From: Prolixibacteraceae bacterium
Lineage (GTDB): Bacteria > Bacteroidota > Bacteroidia > Bacteroidales > Prolixibacteraceae
Direction of reading: 5' to 3'
Assembly (NCBI GenBank): GCA_028282705.1
Contig: JANQHI010000052.1
Coordinates: 62,001 to 126,000 of the forward strand
DNA length: 64,000 nucleotides
The translations under genes and the position numbers were made by a program. Shown here piece by piece: positions 53,293-62,271 of this stretch. How positions within the stretch are numbered: position 1 is the first letter of the stretch; the number at the start of each line of letters is the position of its first letter. A model generated the notes under the pieces. The model made no database searches and was not told the origin of the DNA. It saw nothing but the letters and a program-made list of their open reading frames with translations.

Positions 53293-54216
53293 ATGAAACA
53301 AATACTATTACTGGTTTTCTCCATATTAATTTCAGTTAGCCTTGCTGCCCAAAATGATTCAACAAAAATAAAAGTCCTCAACAAAAATATTGTCACAGTA
53401 GTTGATGGGATCCATAGCACCAAAGTAAAAGTAGGAAATGAAAGGGGTGTAGAAGTAATCACAGATGAATTTGGAGATACTACCAAAATCCGTATAGGAA
53501 AACATGTTTTTAATGTTGTTGAAAACCATGATGGTTCACACCTAAGGGTTACAAAAATTGATATAAAAGAAAAGTCATGGAGAAGTTCAATGAATGCCCA
53601 CTGGGCAGGGTTTGAACTGGGGTTTAATATGTTCCACAACCCTAATTATTCATTATATGGAATGCCTCCCGCTTATGGTGAATTTATGGATTTACACCAG
53701 GCAAAATCATTGACATTTAACTTTAATTTCCTGGAATTTGTTTTTTCAAACAGGCAAAAGAATTTTGGGCTGGTGACAGGAATGGGGCTAAACTCCATGA
53801 ATTTCAGGTTTGATCAACCTGTTACAATTATTAAGGAAAATGGCCGTATTATTCCTTTGGATATTTCGTCATATGAAAGCCTAAACAAAAGCAAACTTAA
53901 TGTGACATACCTTACTGTGCCATTACTGCTTGAACTGAAAACCCCATTAAGGTTTAACTCAGCACATGTTTATATAGCAGGAGGGGTTATTGGGGGGTTA
54001 AATATTGGTTCACACACCAAAATTAAATACAAAAGCAATAAGGTTAAAGAACGTGGAAATTTCTACCTTAATGAATTTAAATATGAACTGACAGGAAGGA
54101 TCGGGTTTGGCGATTTTTGCTTTTTTGCTAATTACAGCATGGTTCCACTTTTTAAAGACCAAAAAGGACCAGAACTGCATCCCTTCACAATTGGATTTTC
54201 TTTTCCAAATATGTAA
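53293..54216 (+). CDS. Outer-membrane beta-barrel protein (porin-like), copy 1
   Basis: The protein has 307 residues with a signal peptide ending near SLAAQN. An N-terminal extension with TKIKV/TKVKV repeats precedes a beta-barrel of the Bacteroidota type: AHWAGFELGFNMFHNPN, NFGLVTGMGLNSMNFRF, LTVPLLLELKTP and HPFTIGFSF at the C-terminus, ending with aromatic strands. It is a paralogue of the next gene (shared SHTKIKYKS, AGFELGFN/AGIDFGFN). Both follow the sigma/anti-sigma pair and are probably its targets. Confidence 0.8.
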   Translation: MKQILLLVFSILISVSLAAQNDSTKIKVLNKNIVTVVDGIHSTKVKVGNERGVEVITDEFGDTTKIRIGKHVFNVVENHDGSHLRVTKIDIKEKSWRSSMNAHWAGFELGFNMFHNPNYSLYGMPPAYGEFMDLHQAKSLTFNFNFLEFVFSNRQKNFGLVTGMGLNSMNFRFDQPVTIIKENGRIIPLDISSYESLNKSKLNVTYLTVPLLLELKTPLRFNSAHVYIAGGVIGGLNIGSHTKIKYKSNKVKERGNFYLNEFKYELTGRIGFGDFCFFANYSMVPLFKDQKGPELHPFTIGFSFPNM

Positions 54217-54372
54217 CTACTGTCCTTAAACTCTTTATAACATTAATTGTTTTAAGGATTTAATAAACTAAGATTTTAGATTGTTTCTGTTATAAAAGCC
54301 TACATTTGTATGTTAGGCTTTACTTTTTGAATAAAAGTCCATAAATTAACTTGTTCAAAAAAACTGCCAAAT

Positions 54373-55191
54373 ATGAGGCAATATAAAATTAAAATACTTG
54401 CATCCACTTTAATTATCTTTTTTATAGCCCATATGAAGGGGGCAGCTCAGGTTGCTGATACCCTAAGCAATGTAACTCTTAGCCAACCAAAGCCCTTAAA
54501 TATTACTGATATTAAAGACATTACTAAAGATGGGTTTAATTTTTGGCAGGATAAATTTAGTGGGCATTTTGCCGGAATTGATTTTGGTTTTAACACATTC
54601 CTGAATAAAAATTACTCAGGATATGCCAATGAGGTGGGCGATTTTATGGAAAATGATATTTTACGTTCAAATTCATTAATGTTAAATATTATCCAACAAA
54701 GCATTGGCCTGCAACACAACAGGAATACTATAGGTTTGGTTACAGGGCTTGGGCTTCAACTACAAAGTTTTAGGCTAAGCCAGAACACCACGATTGAAAA
54801 AACATATAGTGGTAGGATTATCCCAAAAACATTGTTTTTTGAAGACAACCAAAAGTCTAAATTATCAACTGCATTCCTGGTTATCCCCCTGCTTGCTGAA
54901 TTTCAAGTTCCTGTAAAAAATTATGCTAACAGGATGTATGCTTCAATAGGTTTTTATGGAGGCTTTTGGTTGAACAGCCATACCAAAATAAAATACAGGT
55001 CAGAAAAGAAAGAAAAACTGAAAACCCCTAATGATTTTTCCCTCAAAAAATTTAAACATGGAATAATGGCACGCATGGGTTATCGTTGGGTGAATGTATA
55101 TTTTATGTATGATTTAAACCCTGTATTTAAAGATAACCTGGGACCAGATTTAAATACATTTTCTATAGGGTTTACTTTTATTCGTTTTTAA
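54373..55191 (+). CDS. Outer-membrane beta-barrel protein, copy 2
   Basis: The protein has 272 residues with a signal peptide ending near GAAQ. It shares with the previous gene GHFAGIDFGFNTFLNKNYSGY, TIGLVTGLGLQLQSFRL, FLVIPLLAEFQVPV, SHTKIKYRSEKKEKLK and the final FSIGFTFIRF, so it is a tandem paralogue that lost the TKIKV repeat extension. Outer-membrane barrel of unknown cargo. Confidence 0.8.
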   Translation: MRQYKIKILASTLIIFFIAHMKGAAQVADTLSNVTLSQPKPLNITDIKDITKDGFNFWQDKFSGHFAGIDFGFNTFLNKNYSGYANEVGDFMENDILRSNSLMLNIIQQSIGLQHNRNTIGLVTGLGLQLQSFRLSQNTTIEKTYSGRIIPKTLFFEDNQKSKLSTAFLVIPLLAEFQVPVKNYANRMYASIGFYGGFWLNSHTKIKYRSEKKEKLKTPNDFSLKKFKHGIMARMGYRWVNVYFMYDLNPVFKDNLGPDLNTFSIGFTFIRF

Positions 55192-55251
55192 TTGACGATT
55201 TTATTGCTGATATTTATCTTATACTATTCATAGTTTTATTAGGTAATTGAA

Positions 55252-55259
55252 TATATTTG
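55252..55259 (+). promoter_or_regulatory. -7 box for pepE
   Basis: TATATTTG matches TAnnTTTG, 22 bases before ATG 55281. A TTG start possible at 55257 would lie inside this box, which argues for ATG 55281 as the true start. Confidence 0.55.
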
Positions 55260-55280
55260 CGCAACTTTAGAACTAACAGA

Positions 55281-55991
55281 ATGAAACTACTTTTAATTAG
55301 TAATTCAACAATGCCAGGCCAGGCATATTTGGATTATCCTAAACATGAAATTCAAAAATTCTTAGGAGAGAAACCTGTTACGGCTTTATTTATCCCATAT
55401 GCTGCAGTAACTTTTTCATTTGATGAATATGTTGAGAAAGTAAACAATAGGTTTGAAGAGATTGGGCATAAGGTTATTGGAATTCATTCATTTGATGATC
55501 CTGTAAAAGCAGTTAAAGAGGCTGAAGCCATAGTAGTTGGAGGGGGAAATACCTGGCAATTGGTTAGGATGATGACTGACCAGGGTTTAATGCAAGCTAT
55601 CAAAGAAAAGGTTGAAAATGGCACACCTTATATTGGATGGAGTGCTGGCTCAAATGTTGCCTGCCCCACCTTAAGGACAACTAATGATATGCCAATCATA
55701 GACCCAACAAGTTTCAACTGTACTGGTTTGATATCATTTCAAATAAATCCTCATTACCTTGATGCCAACCCAGATGGGCATGCTGGCGAAACAAGGGAAC
55801 AAAGGATTAATGAATTTTTAGAAATAAATCCAGGAATTTATGTTGTGGGGCTGCGCGAAGGTACCATGCTTATTCTTGAAGATGGTAAACTAAAACTGGT
55901 TGGTGATTTATCTGCCAGGATTTTCTTAAAAGAAAAAGACCCTCTTGAATTGTCCAACAAAGATGATTTTAGTTTTTTACTTAAACATTAA
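55281..55991 (+). CDS. pepE: Dipeptidase E (alpha-aspartyl dipeptidase)
   Basis: The protein has 236 residues from ATG 55281 (MKLLLISNSTMPGQAYLDY), matching the length of Salmonella PepE. The S51 nucleophile is Ser121 in YIGWSAGSNVACPT; AEAIVVGGGNTWQLV and FQINPHYLDA supply further active-site loops. It hydrolyses N-terminal Asp-X dipeptides in the cytosol. Monocistronic. Confidence 0.94.
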   Translation: MKLLLISNSTMPGQAYLDYPKHEIQKFLGEKPVTALFIPYAAVTFSFDEYVEKVNNRFEEIGHKVIGIHSFDDPVKAVKEAEAIVVGGGNTWQLVRMMTDQGLMQAIKEKVENGTPYIGWSAGSNVACPTLRTTNDMPIIDPTSFNCTGLISFQINPHYLDANPDGHAGETREQRINEFLEINPGIYVVGLREGTMLILEDGKLKLVGDLSARIFLKEKDPLELSNKDDFSFLLKH

Positions 55992-56050
55992 GAACAAGGG
56001 CATAAGCTAAATCTCAACTGGTTTTTGAAAACCCCCACAACTGATTTCAT

Positions 56051-56058
56051 TAACTTTG
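56051..56058 (+). promoter_or_regulatory. Possible -7 box for the AspT-like transporter
   Basis: TAACTTTG matches TAnnTTTG, 18 bases before ATG 56077. A TTTG at 56024-56027 is near the -33 position, but the spacing is 23 bases, longer than usual. Confidence 0.4.
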
Positions 56059-56076
56059 CAGCAGAAATGCAATTAG

Positions 56077-57663
56077 ATGGAATTATTCAGTAACAGCTAT
56101 TTTGCCCTGTTCCTTATTATAACATTGGGTTTTCTGCTTGGCAGGATTAAAATAAAGGGCTTATCTCTTGATGTGTCGGCAATTATATTTGTTGCTCTGG
56201 TGTTTGGTCATTTTGGGGTGTCTATACCTTCTGATTTCCAATACCTTGGTTTGGTCTTGTTTATATTTACCATTGGCATCCAGGCGGGTCCTGGTTTTTT
56301 TGAATCATTCAAAAAAGATGGGAGGGTTTTAGCTTCACTGGCAACAATCCTAATTGTTACTTCAGGAGTAATAACATTGCTGTTGGTTGCCTTTTTCCAT
56401 ATTGATAAAAACATTGCCATTGGGCTATTAACTGGAGCTCTTACCAGCACACCAGGATTGGCAGCTGCTATTGATTACACCAATTCCCCCTTAGCTTCAA
56501 TAGGCTATGGGGTTGGTTATCCTTTTGGTGTAATTGGGGTTATCCTTTTTATTCGTTTTTTGCCAAAACTTATTAGGACATCTGTTAGTAAAGCAGAAAA
56601 AGACCAAAAGGAAGCAGAAAAAGCTGATTTCCCTGAAATTGAAAAAAGGAATTTTATTGTTGAAAATGAAAATATAGCTGGAAAGACAATTGGTGAACTG
56701 AGGATCAGGTATATGACCAAAGCTGTGGTTTCAAGGGTAGTGCACAATGGGATAGCTGCAACCCCCAGTGTTGATACTGTTTTATACCAGGGAGACCTCA
56801 TCAAAGCTGTTGGCACAAATGAGGCATTGAACAGGGTGGAACTTTTGGTTGGCAGTGAAACAACACAGGAAATTGCCCTTGACCCAAATTTTGATGTGCG
56901 CTCAGTGCTGGTTACCAACAAAGAGGTTGTAAACAAAACTCTGGCTCAAATTAATTTATTGAATACTTACAATGCCACCATAACCAGGATCAGGCGTGCA
57001 GGGATCAACATCTCCCCCACCCCTGCTTCAAAGCTTCAGTTTGGAGACAAGCTTGTTATTGCCAGCAGCAAAGCAAATATGGGGATTGTTGCCCGTGTGT
57101 TTGGTGATGATGCTAAAAGGCTTTCTGATACTGATATCCTACCTGTTTCTTTAGGCATTATTTTGGGCATACTGGTTGGAAAAATGAGTTTGAGCCTGGG
57201 AAGCTATGATTTCAGCCTTGGGTTAACTGGGGGAGTGCTTTTGGTTGCCCTTGTTTTGAGCAGGATTGGTAAAACTGGCCCTGTTATCTGGACTATGACT
57301 GGGGCTGCAAACCAGCTGTTGCGCCAATTGGGGTTGCTGTTGTTTTTGGCATCAGTAGGAACAAATGCCGGGGCAAATATTGTAAGTACATTCCAGCAAT
57401 ATGGTTTCCAGCTTTTTATTTTGGGTGCTATAATTACAATCATCCCAATGCTGGTAACAGTAATTTTGGGGAAATTAGTGTTCAATATAAACCTTTTACA
57501 TCTTATGGGAGCTGTAACAGGTAGCATGACAAGCACTCCAGGACTGGCTGCTGCAGATTCAATGACAAGGTCAAACTCACCCTCAGTAGCTTATGCAACT
57601 GTTTACCCTGTTGCTATGGTATTGCTGATAATTGTAGTTCAGTGTTTGGCTTTTATTTTTTAG
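56077..57663 (+). CDS. AspT/YidE-type transporter with TrkA-C regulatory domains
   Basis: The protein has 528 residues. Two homologous membrane halves, each with the internal TSTPGLAAA motif (LTSTPGLAAAIDYT in the first, MTSTPGLAAADSM in the second), frame two cytoplasmic TrkA-C (RCK_C) domains (about 190-355; RNFIVENENIAGKTIGELRI and VLYQGDLIKAVGTNEAL). This is the AAEx/YbjL-YidE family that includes the aspartate:alanine exchanger. The substrate is unknown; an anion or amino-acid exchanger is likely. Confidence 0.88.
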   Translation: MELFSNSYFALFLIITLGFLLGRIKIKGLSLDVSAIIFVALVFGHFGVSIPSDFQYLGLVLFIFTIGIQAGPGFFESFKKDGRVLASLATILIVTSGVITLLLVAFFHIDKNIAIGLLTGALTSTPGLAAAIDYTNSPLASIGYGVGYPFGVIGVILFIRFLPKLIRTSVSKAEKDQKEAEKADFPEIEKRNFIVENENIAGKTIGELRIRYMTKAVVSRVVHNGIAATPSVDTVLYQGDLIKAVGTNEALNRVELLVGSETTQEIALDPNFDVRSVLVTNKEVVNKTLAQINLLNTYNATITRIRRAGINISPTPASKLQFGDKLVIASSKANMGIVARVFGDDAKRLSDTDILPVSLGIILGILVGKMSLSLGSYDFSLGLTGGVLLVALVLSRIGKTGPVIWTMTGAANQLLRQLGLLLFLASVGTNAGANIVSTFQQYGFQLFILGAIITIIPMLVTVILGKLVFNINLLHLMGAVTGSMTSTPGLAAADSMTRSNSPSVAYATVYPVAMVLLIIVVQCLAFIF

Positions 57664-57689
57664 CAGCCTCTAGGAGAAAAGGTTGAATT

Positions 57690-59180
57690 TTATTTTTCCT
57701 TTTTGCCCTTTTTAAATGGGTTTGAAATCTTTTTCTTTTCAACTCGCCATATAGAGTTCATTTCAAAAATATCCATTTGGTCAACAAACAATTCCCCTCC
57801 ATTCGTGAAAATTTCATATCCCATTGCACTTTCTTTGGGGGTAAAACAGTGTGAAATAACTTTTTCCCCATCATTGGCAAATATTTCAATAGATGACCTG
57901 TCAACCAGGATTTCTAATTTCAATTTCTTATCATTTGTTTTTAATGGGATGATTGTTCCAAGGCAGGACAATACTTCCCTTTTGACATTATACAATATTT
58001 CAGTCCCCATCTCCTTTTTTGAATGCCTGATCATAATGCCAAAATTGTCAGAAGACTTAATATCAAAGCTGCATATGAAATGCAGGCAGTCTCCTTTTAT
58101 TCCTTTTAGGATGTTATCATTGATCCCAGGAATTATGTTTTTATTTTTCCATGAGTGTTGTTTACCATGCAGTAGTTCAATTTCCTGCAGAGGTTTGCGC
58201 AATAAATGAATACCATCACTGAAAGTCTTCAATAAAACTTCACATGGAAAATTCATTTGCCCATTAAAGGGCATTCCTGGAAATTCACCTTCTTTCATCC
58301 ATGCCATTTGGATTATCCTTTCCGTATTATTGTGCGGGTCCTTCCAGGTCCTTCCTCCATAGAACCCTTTTCCATAATCATTTTTCAATTTTGGGGTTTC
58401 TGCTTTAAATGTTTTCCCATCAAAAGAACCTATAAAATAGGTTCCTTCTCCTCCAAAAAGAACCCATTTTGTTTCATTAGGGCGGTTATCAACCTGCATT
58501 TTAACCAGGTCTGGGCTTCCCTCAAGAAGGGGCATGTGGCTCATAAATTTCCAATTCAATAAATCATCGGAATTATAAATTGATGCTCCTATTATTTTCA
58601 TGCCTTCTTCAGGTATCCTTGAAATCAACATCACCCACTTTTCTGATTCTTCATGCCAAAACACTTTTGGAGAGCCAGCGTTTTCTTTTTCTTCAAATTC
58701 CATGATAGGGTTATTGCCATATCCTTTCCAATTTTCACCCTGGTCAGTGCTATAAGCAATTTGCAACCCACAATCTCCTCCAGTATAAAAAGCTACTATG
58801 GTTTTAACCCCACCTTCCTGAAGGTTAAGCAAATTATCTTTGTCAATGACAATGCTTCCTGCACTTACTGGGCAATTTTGTCCATTTTTTCCTGCTGATA
58901 AAATAGCAACAGGCAGGTGTTCCCAGTGCACAAGATCATTACTAACTGTATGTCCCCAGTGCAAATCATCAGGCTTATTTAAAGATGGGCCATATTGATA
59001 ATATAAATGATATTTCCCTTCTTTAAAAAATAGACACCCTGGCTCCTTTAATAAATTTTTTTCAGGTGAAAAATGGAATTGTGGGCGATATTTTTCATTG
59101 TTATAGTTCTTGTCTGGCTTTGATGATGTGAGCACTACAAAAAATGAAACCAATATCAACATGTTTAAATATATCTTCAT
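57690..59180 (-). CDS. GH32-like (fructanase-related) secreted protein with altered catalytic motifs
   Basis: I start at ATG 59180 (MKIYLNMLILVSFFVVL, a signal peptide); a longer frame begins at 59210 but its ATG falls inside a TACTTTTG promoter box. About 496 residues. The GH32 five-blade propeller is recognisable: RPQFHFSPEKN, KYHLYYQYGP, DDLHWGHTVSNDLVHWEHLPVAI, GFYGGRTWKDP, and a C-terminal beta-sandwich with LEILVDRSSIEIFANDGE. The WMNDPNG motif is replaced by LKEPGC, RDP by GSP, and ECPD by EGSPD. The altered motifs suggest changed specificity or loss of catalysis. Confidence 0.83.
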   Translation of the reverse strand: MKIYLNMLILVSFFVVLTSSKPDKNYNNEKYRPQFHFSPEKNLLKEPGCLFFKEGKYHLYYQYGPSLNKPDDLHWGHTVSNDLVHWEHLPVAILSAGKNGQNCPVSAGSIVIDKDNLLNLQEGGVKTIVAFYTGGDCGLQIAYSTDQGENWKGYGNNPIMEFEEKENAGSPKVFWHEESEKWVMLISRIPEEGMKIIGASIYNSDDLLNWKFMSHMPLLEGSPDLVKMQVDNRPNETKWVLFGGEGTYFIGSFDGKTFKAETPKLKNDYGKGFYGGRTWKDPHNNTERIIQMAWMKEGEFPGMPFNGQMNFPCEVLLKTFSDGIHLLRKPLQEIELLHGKQHSWKNKNIIPGINDNILKGIKGDCLHFICSFDIKSSDNFGIMIRHSKKEMGTEILYNVKREVLSCLGTIIPLKTNDKKLKLEILVDRSSIEIFANDGEKVISHCFTPKESAMGYEIFTNGGELFVDQMDIFEMNSIWRVEKKKISNPFKKGKKEK

Positions 59181-59207
59181 GGTAAATCTTTTCAAAAATG
59201 ATTTTTG

Positions 59208-59215
59208 CAAAAGTA
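59208..59215 (-). promoter_or_regulatory. -7 box for the GH32-like gene
   Basis: Read on the minus strand, TACTTTTG matches TAnnTTTG, 27 bases before the preferred start at 59180. It overlaps the alternative start at 59210, which helps decide the start. The rest of 59211-59504 is AT-rich without a recognisable gene. Confidence 0.45.
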
Positions 59216-59504
59216 CTATTTAAATTTTTTAGAGTTTGTTTTCAATGGCAATTTTGGCAATTATATCTTCATATTATCCATTAGCTCCTTTTATTCTTAA
59301 CCTAGAGAATAAAAAAATAACACCAATATGTAACTATTCAGGCAAATAGCAAACTGATTTATCTTGAACATATACCAAAAATAATTGCTTTAATGTTGAT
59401 TAGGTATATACATGTTATTAAAAACTGGTGATATTAAAGCACAATCAAAAAGTAAATGTAATTTTGAAAGTTTTTATAAAATTTTATTTAAACATATAAA
59501 AAGA

Positions 59505-62015
59505 ATGGTGTCCAGATTCCTGAAAATAACTCTTGCTGGAGTATTAAGTTGTAGTTTATTTGCCAGCCTTGCACAAACAGGTTGGGAAAAAAATGCTGCA
59601 CAATTTGAACCTGCTGTTTGTTATGCCTCTGGCAAAGTAGAAAAATCATCTATCCCCCCACCAGAGGTTTACAGGAACAGGTTAAAATCCAGTAACCAAA
59701 AAACTGCTGACATACGAGTTACTTACCATGGTTTTACTGAAGAAGCCAAGGCATCATTTGAAGCAGCTGTTGATATTTGGGAATACCTTATAGATTCTGA
59801 TATCCCAATATATATTGATGCCATATGGGATTCTCTTGCTGTTAATGTGCTGGGAAGTTGTGGTGCCACCAATTATTTACAAAATTTTGAAGGAGCACCA
59901 AAACCAAATACCTATTACCCAATTGCACTGGCAGAGAAACTTATGAATGAAGAGGTTACAGGAATTGGACAACCTGACATGAGGGCAAGGTTTAATAAAA
60001 ACATCAACTGGTATTTAGGCACTGATGGCAACCCTCCTTCAAACCAGTATGACTTGTTGTCAACAGTCTTACATGAGATATGCCATGGGCTCGGGTTTAT
60101 TGGTTTTTTTTACAAGCCAAATGATCAAAACATTGCAGGTTATGGAAGGAATACAGGGCACCATGCCTGTTCTTTTGACCATTTTATAGAAGATAGCCAA
60201 AAAGAGCGTTTAACTAACACAGGCATATTTGCCAACCCTTCTGCTGATTTATTTGAAGCTGTAACCTCTGAAAATTTATGGTTTGACAGCCCCATGTATA
60301 AAAACCTGATTGACCTTGCAAAACCACGCCTTTATGCCCCTCCCTCATGGAATTCTGGCTCAAGTGTATATCACCTGAATGATGCTTCTTACCCCGCAGG
60401 TACAGCCAATTCATTGATGACCCATGCAGCTGGTTTAGGAGAATCTATCCTGGATCCTGGTCCTCATACCATGAAGATGCTTGCTGATATAGGATGGAAA
60501 CACATCTATATCAATCATGTAGAGCTTAAAGACATTGAAGTTTTTGAACAAAACAGGAAAATTGAAACTGAAATCAGGAGTGATTTTACATTGGACACTA
60601 CTGCTTTATTTTTATTTTATTCAAAAGATAACTTTTCTTCCACAGATACACTCCCTTTAGTATTAAATGAAAACACAGGGAAGTTTGAAGCCCTGCTTCC
60701 CTTAAGTGAACAGGATGTTAATGTAAGCTATTACCTGTTGGCAACTGATGTGGAAGAAAGGGAATTCACCAACCCCTCTTTTGTGCCACAAGAATACCAT
60801 GAATTTACTATTGGACCTGACAATACACCCCCAACCCTGTCACACACCACTCCACCATTTATCATGTTTGATAAGTTTGAAGGCATTGATGCTTTAGCTG
60901 ATGATAACCTTGGGCTTGACACTGTTTTTGTTGAACATTTTTTAAATGGTGTTACCCAGCCTCCATTTGGATTGGTGAAAGAGAAAGGTACAAAATTCAT
61001 TGGAGACTTCATCTTCAATGGGCAATCACCTCAGGATGGGGATACCATTATTTATCGTTTCAAAGCTGTTGACTCATCTTCAAATAAGAATGTTTCTACC
61101 TTGCCACAAGATGGATATTTTGCAGTGGTTGTTGAAGAAATATTTGACCCAGTAATTCAACTTTACACTGATATTATCCCCGAAAACAGGGAATTCCTTT
61201 CAGTTGATTACACTGTTGAAACAATCACTGGTTTTGATAATGTAGCAGTACATAGCCCCCACCCTTATCAAAATTCAGGGGTAGCAGGGGTAAGCCTGAA
61301 TTTCGCAACTATGCTAAAATACCCTGTTATAATAAATGGAACCAATTCTTTACAATTTGATGAAATTGTGTTGGTTGAGCCTGGTGGTGATGGTACAGTG
61401 TATGGTGATGCTGATTTCTGGGATTATGTTATTGTTGAAGGAAGCAAAGACAATGGTGGTAACTGGCTTCCATTGGTTGATGGGTATGATTCAAGGGAAC
61501 ATTCAGTTTGGCTAGATGCTTATAACCAGAACATAAGTGGTAACAACTCAACAACAGAAGGAAACAAAGACCTATTTATAACAAGGACTATCAACCTTAC
61601 TGAAAATGGGAATTTTTCTGCAGGAGACACTATCCTGGTCAGGTTCAGGCTATTCTCTGACCAGCTTGCCAGGGGATGGGGATGGGCTATTGATAACATC
61701 AGGATACAAATCCCTGTATCTAATCAGCCTACATTCTCTAATGCCAATGCAGGGGTATATGTTTACCCAAACCCATTTACTGAGGAAATCAACATTTCAG
61801 TGCTTTCTGCAAATAAATATGAGAAAATATCTGCCCATGTTTATAATTCATATGGGCAGCTTGTTAAAAGCATACCTAATTCAAAAACGAGCCAGGTTTA
61901 TTCACAAAAAATTGATTTAAATAATTTACCTTCAGGTATTTATTTTGTAAAAGTCATAGGTAATGGTAAGATCATTAATACTAAAAAATTAATCAAAAGG
62001 CAGGCAGGTTGGTGA
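59505..62015 (+). CDS. T9SS-exported metzincin-type metalloprotease
   Basis: I start at ATG 59505 because MVSRFLKITLAGVLSCSLF then forms a signal peptide ending near SLAQ; a longer frame opens at 59412. About 836 residues. The zinc site is HEICHGLGFIGFF (HExxHxxG, about residue 190), and SLMTHAAG gives the Met-turn of metzincins. Beta-sandwich domains follow, including a MAM/jelly-roll-like part with WLPLVDGYDSREHSVW and GWGWAIDNIRIQ. The end is a type A T9SS sorting domain: VYPNPFTEEINISV, VYNSYGQLVKSI, LNNLPSGIYFVKV. It should be a secreted protease. Confidence 0.88.
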   Translation: MVSRFLKITLAGVLSCSLFASLAQTGWEKNAAQFEPAVCYASGKVEKSSIPPPEVYRNRLKSSNQKTADIRVTYHGFTEEAKASFEAAVDIWEYLIDSDIPIYIDAIWDSLAVNVLGSCGATNYLQNFEGAPKPNTYYPIALAEKLMNEEVTGIGQPDMRARFNKNINWYLGTDGNPPSNQYDLLSTVLHEICHGLGFIGFFYKPNDQNIAGYGRNTGHHACSFDHFIEDSQKERLTNTGIFANPSADLFEAVTSENLWFDSPMYKNLIDLAKPRLYAPPSWNSGSSVYHLNDASYPAGTANSLMTHAAGLGESILDPGPHTMKMLADIGWKHIYINHVELKDIEVFEQNRKIETEIRSDFTLDTTALFLFYSKDNFSSTDTLPLVLNENTGKFEALLPLSEQDVNVSYYLLATDVEEREFTNPSFVPQEYHEFTIGPDNTPPTLSHTTPPFIMFDKFEGIDALADDNLGLDTVFVEHFLNGVTQPPFGLVKEKGTKFIGDFIFNGQSPQDGDTIIYRFKAVDSSSNKNVSTLPQDGYFAVVVEEIFDPVIQLYTDIIPENREFLSVDYTVETITGFDNVAVHSPHPYQNSGVAGVSLNFATMLKYPVIINGTNSLQFDEIVLVEPGGDGTVYGDADFWDYVIVEGSKDNGGNWLPLVDGYDSREHSVWLDAYNQNISGNNSTTEGNKDLFITRTINLTENGNFSAGDTILVRFRLFSDQLARGWGWAIDNIRIQIPVSNQPTFSNANAGVYVYPNPFTEEINISVLSANKYEKISAHVYNSYGQLVKSIPNSKTSQVYSQKIDLNNLPSGIYFVKVIGNGKIINTKKLIKRQAGW

Positions 62016-62090
62016 AAAATTGAGTTATTATGTTAAAGTTATGAGTTTGTAATCAATTTAAATAAATGTTTAATTATTGAAATATATCTT

Positions 62091-62098
62091 TATATTTG
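62091..62098 (+). promoter_or_regulatory. -7 box of the aromatic amino-acid operon
   Basis: TATATTTG fits TAnnTTTG. Transcription would start near 62105, about 13 bases before the leader peptide ATG at 62118. No clear -33 TTG at standard spacing. Confidence 0.55.
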
Positions 62099-62117
62099 CT
62101 CCAACAAAACATAAAAA

Positions 62118-62189
62118 ATGAAAAATTTAAATAACAATACATTTTATTTCTGGTATTACTTTTATGGTTCTCTGAAGGGAGTCTGGTAA
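62118..62189 (+). CDS. Leader peptide for aromatic amino-acid attenuation, 23 residues
   Basis: The frame reads MKNLNNNT then FYFWYYFY then GSLKGVW and stop. Eight consecutive aromatic codons (62142-62165: three Phe, four Tyr, one Trp), plus a ninth at the end, are extraordinary by chance and lie upstream of tyrA and DAHP synthase. The stop codon lies between two RNA segments that can form alternative hairpins, and a terminator follows 31 bases later. A ribosome short of charged aromatic tRNAs would stall on 62142-62165, leaving GGGA and TGGTA (62177-62188) free to pair with TACCA and TCCC (62217-62229), which blocks the terminator. With ample tRNA the ribosome reaches the stop and covers that segment. 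Confidence 0.9.
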   Translation: MKNLNNNTFYFWYYFYGSLKGVW

Positions 62190-62229
62190 AACCATATTGT
62201 TATTTAATGAATGATATACCAAGGGTCCC
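62177..62229 (+). promoter_or_regulatory. Predicted antiterminator stem
   Basis: GGGA at 62177 and TGGTA at 62184 can pair with TCCC at 62226 and TACCA at 62217. The right arm contains the GGGTCC half of the terminator stem, so the two folds exclude each other. The pairing was found by eye and has an internal loop. Confidence 0.6.
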
Positions 62230-62256
62230 GATTAAATTCAGGACCCTTTTTTATTT
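62221..62256 (+). terminator. Attenuator terminator before tyrA
   Basis: AAGGGTCC pairs with GGACCCTT around a 12-base loop and is followed by TTTTTT. It lies between the leader peptide and tyrA, with no gene ending just before it except the leader, so it can only regulate entry into tyrA. Confidence 0.9.
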
Positions 62257-62271
62257 TAAAAACTTTAAAAA

